Origin: Watersipora subatra
Taxonomy: Eukaryota; Bryozoa; Gymnolaemata; Cheilostomatida; Watersiporidae
Reading direction: 5' to 3'
Length of the DNA: 64,000 bases
Assembly: GCF_963576615.1 (NCBI RefSeq)
Contig: NC_088711.1
Location: 40,916,621 to 40,980,620 of the forward strand
Part shown: positions 45,001 through 57,000 of the stretch, in pieces
How the letters are laid out: each line of letters begins with the position of its first letter
How positions within the stretch are numbered: position 1 is the stretch's first letter
Program-made: the position numbers and the translations under genes
The notes under the pieces: generated by a model
Database searches by the model: none
Seen by the model: only the letters and a program-made list of their open reading frames with translations
Told to the model about the DNA's origin: nothing

Positions 45001-48000
45001 CTACTCTCGAGTTATCCACGCGCAGCAAACATAGACTGCACACAAAATAAAATCCAACAAGAATACTAAATAAAACAAACACAAACCCTATTTTGTAACT
45101 AACCTCGGAAATAACGGCAAACAGTCATTATATGATTGCAGTGCCACAACGTGTGGCACTGCAATCATATAATCAACAGTAGCAAACGTAACTGCCAGCC
45201 AATGATATGATGCGGTTCAGGTAATGTATTAGTTCCCCAGCAAAGCAATGTCATTAACGCCGCATTATACCTAATATGGCGTCATACCCAATATGGTGCA
45301 AGACACCGCTATACTTTGATTGGTTAACAACTATGATATATTACAAACTGTTTGCCTGGTTTGCTCAAGTGCATACGAGATGTTGCGTAAGAAACTTCAG
45401 CGATTGTGTATAATACTGAACAACAGACGAAAAAAAGACAAAGCGAGACATACTAAAACCGAAAAGTGACATATATTGTTGTTTATTAACAAGTTTGGCA
45501 GGTTCTATTGGCCAATCAGATTACTCAAACTAGTTCACACTGGTCGCCATTGGTCAATACACATGGCAAGATTTAGTTTGCTCAAACATGTCCGTATGTG
45601 TCATACGCTTTCAAATTGCAATCAAATTGAAGCAGGCAGTTCTCCTGCCAAGCAAGTTAAGCCATTCACGCGGAAAGAGATTATCGGCAAGTGCAACTCA
45701 CTCTAAGGTGCCAGGGTCCTTTTCCACGGTACAGCTAATGACTGGCGCTTTCTCCACTACGACTTTGTCCAATTTCATTTGAGATATGTAGACCATACAG
45801 TCTTCATTAGAGTAAAAGAACACACCGACGTCTGCTGGTGGAGACGGAGTCGTCGTCTCAGCCAAAAGATGTCTGCCGACTCCCTGAACCACGGCTGTCT
45901 CATGTAATCTCTACAAAAAAAGTCGCCAGAAACGCGTTAATTATTGACAGGTCAGAAATGAAGGAGGCAGTATAGTACTGACATCAGTGGCAGCATGATG
46001 CAAATGATAAGTTTGGGTACAAAAAGAACCACTACATTAACAGACAATTAGCTCACCTATAATTGAGCTAACATACTGTTAAGGTACGGCCACACATAAC
46101 GATTGTATCGTTGGATCTGACAAAAATCCCGAAATGAACGAAAAACACAGAATTATTCGGCCGAAATTAACAGAATTGTCAGAGCTGTGCATGCACACCG
46201 AAATCGTCAACGAAACGCTTTTAATTGGCTAAACAAATTATTAGCGAGCACCATTCTAGCAGCTTTTGCCATTTATATAGTCCCAGGCACATAATGCAAC
46301 ACACAAGAAAAACACTAACGCAATTTCCCATAGTAAACATGATGCAACTGAAATGATTGCGCTAAAGATGGCAACTCTTTTTACCACGACACTTTTGCTG
46401 CTAAAAATAAGTTATTATTATGAAGAAATGATTTGTAGACATGCTGTCCAAACGATAAAGAATCAACAATAGCGCAATTTAAGCAGTTGCATAATATGTA
46501 CTATGTTTTATTGCGCTGGTACTTTTATTGTGTGTCGTTATGTGTCTTGAACTATATAAATTGCGAAAGCTGCTAGAATCATGCTCGCTAATAATTTGTA
46601 TAGCCAATTCAAAGTGTTTTGTCGCCAATTTCGGTGTGCATGCACAGCTCTGAGAATTCTGTGAATTTCGGCCGAATATTTCTGTGTTTTTCGTTCATTT
46701 CGTGATTTTGGTCAGAACCAACAATAAAATCATCACATGTGGCTGTAACTTTATAATTACTGTGGTAAACCTGCAGTAAACTTGGAATACTAGTACCATA
46801 GCGGAGATTAAACAATGACTCTAGCGTGCTGTGAGATGTCAGGTGTGTTGATAAAGCACATAGAAGTATTTGCACAACTATTTTAAAACTGGTGGTAGGG
46901 CACCAGGCGGTGAAGCTTATTGTCACGGGTTCAAATCCTGAACATTGCAATCTTTTTTCCAACCTCCACCCCTGGCTTCAGACAGGCACGACTTTTGTTA
47001 TAGTAAAGATTATTATTATAGTAAAGATTATTATTATAGTAAAATTAAGTAGGTCTTTTATGATAATATAAATACTTGTAAATAATGAGAATGGAGAGTC
47101 TCAGCCGTGAACAGATAGGGTAGAGATATCAATTCAACTCACCCTATGGTTGATGGCAGTGAAGAAGGCAGTATAGGTCAGGCCTGATTTTTCCACAATG
47201 TTCATCACCTCCCCAATGATTTCATCTAAAAATGCAATACGGAGATTAAACAATGACCCTATATATTCGCATTAATAAGCAATACCATTTTTGTACAAGA
47301 CTCATAAGAGTAAGATGGTTAGCAGGCCTGTATCTAAGAACAACGGATCATTTGCTTTAGCGAAAGCGGCGCAGCCAGCACACTATTTGAGCACATCCAA
47401 TAAACCATAGGAATTTACCCAAGCTGTACACATGGGAAATTTCATATGGTGCAGCAAATATTAAATTTGCAACAAGTAGTTTTTATACCGTAAACTCTCT
47501 CTTTTCAAGGTTAATCGGGAGACCCCCCCCCCCCGTCCTGATAGTTTCACTTGAAACTATGTGAAATAGAAACTAATTAACTCTTAAATATACTAAAGTG
47601 ACTATTTCATTAATCGTAAGCATCATCCTCTGTTTTTAGGTATATTGGACAATTTTGAAGGTTGGTAGTTAAGGGACAGGATAAGAGTGTAAGTAAGGGA
47701 CAGGATAAAGAGTGTAAGTACACTTTCAATAGCGTAGCAAGATAGACAGCAAACAGCGGTGACAATCGCGACGCGATCTCAGGCCAAAGTATGATAGGAA
47801 GTTATTTAAGTATTTTAGTTTTTGATTGGTAATTATTTTTAATTTTTATTACTTTTTAATGATTATTTTCACCCCACCAAGTCCTGAAGCCCTGAAAGCT
47901 AAACCGCGATGTACTGAAGGATTACTGTTACGTAGAGCGATTCTCTCTCATAGAGCGATTCTCTCTCATAAAGGTTCAACATCGGTTTGTTTTCTATCGC

Positions 48001-51000
48001 AATGATGTAAAATTATTAATAAAATAGTATTTCTTTATTAACAGGAAACCTGATCCTTGATTCATGATTTTAAATGAAAATGACCTGCTGGTGTTAACGA
48101 ACATCTTTCCAAAAACCCTTTTGCACATAGCCTGGCTGTGGTGCATGACAAACTGGTGTGAAATTGTAATGGCTAACCGTAACTCAGGGACTATCATAGC
48201 CAAACAGAGACTACTCTTCAGACAGACCAATCTTCAGACTATTTAGACAAGCTAAAGACACATCTCACCATTGGCTTTGATGGCAGCCGAGCTATTTTCA
48301 CCCGATGTAGGTAAGAGGGAGATGACTATAAATGTGCCGCTAGAGAGACCCGTCTTGTCAAAGTACTCAGCCGCTTTCCTGCCATCGCTCACCTCTACCT
48401 TCTCAACATAACCGCTAGACATCTTTCCTAAACTCTGTGCGGGGGCCTTCACTGCCGGCCAGTAAATGGAGGTCTTGAGGTCTGAGTACCTCTACAAGCA
48501 TTCATTAACATCTAGTTGAGCGCCTAGTTGATCATCCAGTTGAGCAGGTAGCTTATCCTTGCATCTCATACATTAAAGAGGTCATGGGACTTAATGAAGC
48601 AGTTAGGAGCATTCTAGGGATGGGGAAGATACAAAGAGTTAGTTGTAAACGATATGCATTTCTTTCTAGATGTTCCTAAATGACTGGTCAAAACCATTGT
48701 TGTTTTTTAAACTCAGACCAAATATGCATGTACCCCTCAGCCAAACAAAAGAAAATGGATGCTTCAAATACCCTAAAAATGTATTACTCTACATAGAACC
48801 TGTTTAAATACGCTTTGTTAACAGATTGTTTCACCTAAATATGGGTCAAGAGAACATTTAAGACGAGCCAAATTACATTTAACATGCAAATTTCTGTATT
48901 TTTGACATTCATGAATTATAAACATTTACTGAAACTGAAATGTTATTCAGCAGTATCTATGTTCTATATGTATCATTGGTTAATAACTTCAAAGCAAGTC
49001 TTTATACTTCTATCAAGTCTCACGGTTGATACTAAACAGTGAACAAAGTTGTAGAGATTCCCAACTAACTTAGCATTATGCACTGTTCCATAGGCTATAG
49101 CTTGGGCTGGCAAGTAGCAGTCACAGGAAATTAGTGACTAGCACATATATTCTTGAATAAGGTTATACATCTATGCTCCATTAGACATATATTCTTGAAT
49201 AAGGTTATACATCTATGCTCCCTTAGACATATACTCATGAATAAGGTGATACATCTATGCTCCCTTAGACATATATTTATGAACAAGGTGATACATCTAT
49301 GCTTACTTACATAGACACCTTTACTTGCTTGTACAACATGCAAGAGTCATCTGATACATATGCTCGCTATGATGTAATCTATAATTATGACTACTAAGAC
49401 AGTCATATCATGATATTTACCTGTACATTCTTAAACAATTGCCCTTTTCGCATTCTGTTGTCTAATCGTAGAAAGTCTTCATTGCTCAGCTGAAAACAGA
49501 GAACGCATTCAAGGTTAAGAATGCCAACATCCAAAAGTGTTAGTTCTATAATCGAGACTCAGTAGGTCATGTGATGCATGTATAACTTTTTATTGGCATA
49601 AATAATTGTAAACAAAATGACGTTTTTCACATTTTTCATTACATGACCAAAAAAATTATAAAAAGACAGAAATCAGAAAATATTGAGTGAGTTTGAGAAA
49701 AAGTGTTTCACAAGTTGATAATGTAATAGTATTGCGGAAGAGTCGAGATAGTGAACTGAAGTGTGTAGTAACGGAAAGTTCTTAAACTAACACATACAAT
49801 GGTGGATGCAGTATGTAGGTGACAAGAAATGAAAAACAATGTTTGTCATATGTATGGAAGGATAAATACAAATATTATTGGAATGGTTCACGCAGGACTT
49901 TGAAACCTGTAACATAAATGCAGAAATCATTACTGTGATGAAGACTGTTCTTACCTCGTCTTGCAGGAAGGTTATCATCAGATCAGAAGACTTTATCGTC
50001 GATAACTGAGAAGAAAACTCGCTATTTTGAATAGTTTGTCCAGCCAATGGTTTAGCAATAGACAATTCAACCCTGAAACATGAGTTGGAGTGTGAGTAAG
50101 AAAACAGCATCGTCGTTTATTAAACTTTAAGCAACATTTAAAATATCCTCATATGTTCTGCTAATGTTGCATTTTTAAGGCTGGTTCACACCATATCGCC
50201 GTATGTCGGAGTTGTCCTTCCAATATTCATGGCCGACAATGTGCACCATAAACCGATGGCATCGACGGAGCAACGCAGATGCATCGGGAAAGTGTGCAGC
50301 TGTCAAACCTTCCTGATAGTTCGCCGAGCATCACCAACAGCCTATGCAATGTGCACCACTTTGACGATTGTGATTCACTGTCAGGGATAGCGTGATCTAT
50401 TTAGTTCCATTTATGATAGTTGCTGCGAGACTAGTATTTGATTCGTGTGCACACGGCAACAAAGAGGTTCCTTAAAAAAATTAAAAAGAAAAATGAGAAC
50501 ACTATGCAGCGGAGTATTCGCTGATGCAAATGCGGAATTCTTGTGTCACATTTTTTTTACTAAAAACGATTGCTGTTCATGCGACCTTTGAAGTAAATAT
50601 TGTATAGCAAGTAGTATAGTCTGTGGCTGCTTTGTAATAAAGAGGGAGACCAATGTTATTAATAATAAACAAAAATTCTGATCAGATATCCTGGCTGAGT
50701 TAGTGCAACAAGTATACGAAGAGTGAAGTGAAAATCGACTGCGATCCAAAAGCGAGTCTACTTTAACAAGTTCTGTTATGAGGAGTACATCGCCAGTCTT
50801 GGAAAAATCAATTAAGTACAAACTCAAATCGTTGAAACGGTAGGGGTGAATTCATGGGCAAAGGCCAACCCAAATCCATTCAAAGCATGGAAACTAGCGA
50901 TTCTGGAAATGTGAAAATAAAGCTGAAGTTTTAAGAAGCTTAATGCTAGAGTTTCACCGAAACACCCCAACACACATCAGTATTTCACGGATCATAGATA

Positions 51001-54000
51001 CCTATAAGAATCATAGGATGTTCTTTTCACACTGAAAATTTTTTCCTCGTGCACTGGATGGTCCCAAAATAATATATCGTAAAAGTTGTATTTGAACGTC
51101 ACCTTTATTTGAGCGCCACCCTTTAATTGAACGCCACTTCTATTTGAACGCCACTTCTATTTGAACGCCACTTCTATTTGAACGCCACTTCTATTTGAAC
51201 GCCACTTCTATTTGAACGCCACTTCTATTTGAACACCACTTCTATTTGAACGCCACTTCTATTTGAACGCCACTTCTATTTGAACGCCACTTCTATTTGA
51301 ACGCCACTTCTATTTGAACGCCACTTCTATTTGAACGCCACTTCTATTTGAACGCCACTTCTATTTGAACGCCACTTCTATTTGAACGCCACTTCTATTT
51401 GAACGCCACTTCTATTTGAACGCCACTTCTATTTGAACGCCACTTCTATTTGAACGCCACTTCTATTTGAACGCCACTTCTATTTGAACACCACTTCTAT
51501 TTGAACACCACTTCTATTTGAACGCCACTTCTATTTGACCGCCACTATTTGACTTTCTTGGTCTTTACGAAACATACTGGTGATTAGTAGTGTCCAAAAA
51601 CTGCAGGAATCATGACACGATCACATCAATAACAACTTATTCATCGTTGTTGTTCGTATTGAAGTCCGTTTTCCAACTCCAAGTCTTTACGTTTTTTTCA
51701 TTAAAACTTCGAATGCAACACTATAGAAATAATCAGCAACTGTATCAGGCTAATAGTAGTTCCATTTTTTAAAGCAGTCGTAATACTTCGATGTGTGTGA
51801 AAAAAGTTTTCACATTTACAATGGAATCTGTGCTTCTATGCATTATGAGGTAGAAATGTTGAGGTTAATTTGATTCCACGTGGTTTCTCTTTATTTGCGC
51901 TAGAAGTGTTTATTCAAAATGGCATATCGTTAAATTTTTACTCAGCTAAAAGAATGTTTGGACGCTAACATCAACTAGCTCAGTTGTGCAGAAAAAAAGC
52001 TGAGGTCAAAAGACACTGTGGAAGGTATTGAGCAGCCAGAAGAATATGAAATGGTTCCAAACGAAAGCAACAATCCGAACGCAACTGGCCGTGCAAACAA
52101 TACTAATATTTTTGTTTTAAAATGTTACTTTTGGTTTTTGAAATTTTATAAATTTCAATGTTATATTTATTTTATGTTCAATTTATAAATTGAATGTTGC
52201 ACCGCCCAAAGGCTGTGCAACATTCAACTTAAAATATAGGCAACATTCAATTCGCCTGTGAAAGGGTCAAATTTATCTTCAGTATTTTGCCGTGTTGGAA
52301 AAATACAACAATAGCCTTTATTTAAACAGCACCTCTAATAAAGCATCACTCTAAACTCTAAAGGAAAGGTTAAAAAATAGAGCGTCATGGCTTCAAATAA
52401 AGGTTTTATCGTATGCACTCTTTGACTTTAAATAATCAATAGATTTTGTCATTATTGTATACACATGTAATGATACGAAAGCTTACTGAAGTTAACTCCA
52501 AAATAATGTATATGAATTTATGGAGACTATTTGTAGAGATGAGATCTATTTGTAGCTCTTGATAATTTATCAATCAAAAAAAGTGGTGTCAAAATACTGA
52601 AAAACTCGAACAAGTATGGCACAAAATAAGCTTACAATAAAACAAATATTATCCAAAATCTGCCTATAAAAGCGAAACAACCGAACCCTTGTAACTAACT
52701 TCATCACTAGCTTTAATATAACATATGCGACTGTACCAAACTGAGATGACAACTTATCAAGTAGAAAACACGGCTGTTAGCATCCAGACATACGTTATGA
52801 TGAGCTGCTAGTATCAAAGTGCCGTTTTCAACCTCAGACCCCCTTGTAACACTACCACAGCAGACATGGATCTAGCATAGCTGCTTGGAACAGTCGATTT
52901 GATCATTGTTCGGTCAGAATAGAAAGGCCACACGACCTCATCAAAGACATTTCAGAATAAGCGAAACAGCTAACCAAAATCACAACTTTGGTACTGTAAT
53001 CAAACTCTCATAAATGTAAAGTCTGTACGCTCGCTCTGATAGGTAATGTTGAAAACGTAGCGGTTCCGGTTTCCGGTTTTGAATGAGCTAGGCGCAAAAA
53101 ATTCCTCTCTTCAAATCTTGATGATAAATCCACAAAAGAGTCCAATTTTCTATATACCTTTCTTCTTTCTTTCTTTTATATTTGTACATTTCTAATTTCT
53201 ATACACTAACATAACACAACAGCAGGTATTTAAGCAGCTCGGCCGCCTCAGGCGCTGCTGTGGCTAGTTCGTTCGGTTGGAGTGCTTGCATTGTTTGTGT
53301 GTTGATGCCTGGTGTATTGCTGATTTTTTTTTTTCTTTTTTGGTTAATTGAGTTGGTGCTGGCCAGTACATTCTTTTGTAATGTCAACTCCAAAAAGTTT
53401 AGGAAGAAATTCTAGTACTAGCAGCCAAAAGGGAGATAGATCTAGATCTGGCTCTAGCAGTAATAAAGTTAATGCTCACACATGTGGGAAATGCGAGAAG
53501 TTAGTATTGGATGAAGGAATTGAATGTGAAATTTGTACAACATGGTTTCACTATCCATGCAGCAAGTTTAAAAAAGAGGCAATTAAATTCTTGGCAATCC
53601 CCGGAGTGCATTGGTACTGCCACAAATGTGACCACCCCAATGTTAAAACAATTGAATCTAGACTAGAGAAGTTGGTTACTGACTCCCACCAACAAGCACC
53701 TCTAACAATGAATATGGGTGGGCTGAAAACTCTTGAGGACAATATTAGTAAATCATTATCAGAATTCAGGTCACAAATAACAGAAACACTCGAGAACAAG
53801 CTTACCACCTCACTGACCGAGCTTAGATCACAAATAATGGTAGCAAACGAAAACATAGACAGGTTGAAAAAGTCCAGCCAACACACCAACAGGGACATAC
53901 CTGAACAAAAGGCCTACGGCCCCCAGGTTGAAACTGATCAATTGAAAACATTCAGCTCTTTATTGAAATCACCTATTCATTCTGAAACAACCTTATCAGG

Positions 54001-57000
54001 CAACCCACCACCGTCAATCAAACCCCACAATAATCGGGTGGATTTTGATCCCAATAAATGTGTAGTAGTTCATAGCTTTGAAAACAAATCTCTGGCTCTC
54101 AATCATATAGCCATCAGACACAGCATCAGCAGCATACTAAATAAGCCAATAATTATGTTTTTGAAAAAATTCGAACATGACAAAAACGACCCAAAGCTCA
54201 TGATACAATTTGAAAAATCTTCTTCAGTAGACCAATTACTGGAAAAGTGGAATCCCACCACTGAAAACTGCAAAGTTAGAAGGCCCCAAAGGCCATCCCC
54301 AAGATCAGATGGAATTTGTTTTGGGGTCCCTAAAAACATTAGCGAAGACGAGTTGTTGGGATATGTTAGGCAAGAGTACCCTTCCTGTGAAAAGGTGATC
54401 AGATTTCTGACCAAAGATAAAACAACTACTGGTACTGTGAAACTAATTTTTAAAGTACCAAATGACCTAATTGAAGCCATTGATAAAGGCATATACATCC
54501 AGCAACTGTGCTTAAAACTAAATGTGGAAAAAGCAAAGCCACCAAGGCCTAGGCCCCTTCAGTGCTATCAGTGCTGGGGGTATAGCCATGTAGCATCAAA
54601 CTGCACTGCTAGCAAAATCTGCAGACATTGCAGTGAGAATATCACAGCAGGTGCTGACCACAAAGATTGTAGTAAACCCCCCAAGTGCTGTAACTGTGGC
54701 TCGAGGGGTCACGATGCAACGAGCCATAGTGACTGCCCCTTTTTTAACCAAATACTCAAAAAATTGACAAGTAGGGAAGCCGTCAGAGATTTACAATCAT
54801 GACTCTGATTTTATGGAACAGCAACAGTATTAGGAACAAAGTCCAGTATCTGGAAACCATTGTACATGAGTATGATCCTATTTTTATAGTTCTCACCGAA
54901 ACCCATTTAGACCCTCAGGTTTCGAGCAATGAACTAAAACTGCCAAACTACGAAATTTTCCGCAGAGACCGCCCCACTAAAGGCGGAGGCATCTTAGTCG
55001 CTATTAAATCATTGAAAGGGGTTCAGATATTTGATTCTTTTGTGGATCCTAATGAGGAGATGCTTGTGATCAATTTGTCTGTTCACGGGTTTCGTGTTTG
55101 TGTAGTAACTTACTACCGTCCTCCGAGCTCAGCTAAGATGAGTGCACTTTTTGATTTTTTTGAGGACAGCCTGGTCAGCAATTTTGTCTTACTTGGAGAT
55201 TTTAACTTTCCTGAAATCCAGTGGACCCTTGACACGCCGGCCGTCTCTCCAGGGGGTCGTGGACTTGCTAAGAGCTTTTTGTCTTTTATTTTGAAAAATA
55301 ACTTTTCGCAGCATGTAAACTTCCCTACCCACTCTAAAGGCAACACACTTGATCTTATTTTTACAAATTTTGATCCCTGCCCTATTTTTAAAAACGCTGA
55401 TGTTGGAATGTCGGATCACACAGCACTGTGCTTTGAACTTTTTAGTTTTTTTCCACAGGTTGATCCCCCAGTTTCTCGCACTACTAAAACTCTTTTTGAC
55501 TTTGGTAAGGCTCGGATGTCTGACATAAGCGAACAGACAGCCCACCTTTACAAACATCTCCAGTTTATTGAAGCTTCAAATACGACAGATTTTTTATGGA
55601 ACACATTCAAGTACACTATTTTAAACATAGCTAACTCATGCATCCCAGTACGTAAACCCAAAGGTAAAAAATTCTGGTTGTCAAGGGAAGCCAAAACAGT
55701 TTGCCGAAAAAAGAGAAGGTTTTTTCATACCTATAAAGCTTACCCTACTAGCCACAATTTAGAACAACTAAAGTCCATTGGTAATCTATCTAAACGCCTT
55801 ATTAAAAGAGATTATAATAAATTTTTAGAGTCCCATATTACTGAAAGCCTTAAGAATGGCGATTCCAAACCTCTTTTCCAGCTTATATCTAAATCTTCAA
55901 AAGGGGGAAACTGTTCAAACATTATGCAATTACATAACTGTGTGAATGACAACGATATGGCCATAAGTTTTGCTAACAATTTTAAGTCCGTATTTACTGT
56001 AGACGATGGACACGTCCCACAAGTATCATTCACTCAATCTAGTGCAGAACATGTACCCCAAATGGACATTGCTGTCAGTGAAGAGGGAGTTTTGGCCCTT
56101 CTTAATAATCTTAACCATCGTAAGGGTATGGGCCCAGACAACCTTAGTCCTGCCTTGCTCAAGTTTTTGGCTGTTGACATTGCTCCCATTTTAACGCTGA
56201 TTTTTAAACACTCCCTCAACACAGGGTGTGTGCCACTTGATTGGAAACATGCCAATGTAGTCCCTGTATTCAAGAAAGGTGACAAGAAGGCCCCACTTAA
56301 CTATAGGCCAATATCACTCACTAGCGTATCATCTAAGGTTATAGAACATATTATTGCTCATAACATAAGAGATTATCTCGATCAGAATAACATCCTAAGT
56401 GAAACACAGCATGGTTTTAGAAAAAAGCACAGCTGTGAATCTCAACTTATACACACCATATCAGACTTGGCAAATTTTAATAATCTTAACACTCAAGTGG
56501 ATGTACTTGTTTTGGATTTTAGTAAAGCGTTTGATACAGTTTCGCATGACAAATTGATCCACAAACTTAGAAGTTATGGCCTAAATGCAAATGTAGTGAC
56601 TTGGATACAGCACTGGCTCCTGGACCGCACATTCTGTGTCATAGTTAACGGTAAAACATCTCCACCTACCCAGGTAACATCAGGTGTGCCCCAGGGGTCG
56701 GTGCTTGGACCCTTGCTTTTTCTTTTATATATCAATGACCTTCCAGAGTCTCTGAACTGTCCAAAGACATCCATACGTTTATTTGCGGATGATGCCATAC
56801 TTTTTAGACCAATAGAATGTGCGTCCGACAGCCTTCTGCTACAGGACCAACTGTGCAGAGTGGCTGCATGGGCTGAGTCGTGGCAGTTGAGATTTAATGC
56901 TAATAAATGCACATCTACATCTGTGGAACCAGTTAGATTTTCACATATATACAACTATTGCGGTACATCTCTTATATCCTCGCAATCCTTTTTATACTTG

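Noticed and set aside
46889..46960. Genuine tRNA gene suggested by the perfect B box
   Set aside because: No acceptor or anticodon stem can be drawn and the sequence continues into a SINE-like body and tail.
55189..56954. Minus-strand open frames of 77-126 residues within LINE ORF2
   Set aside because: They are antisense shadows of a conserved RT/endonuclease frame.
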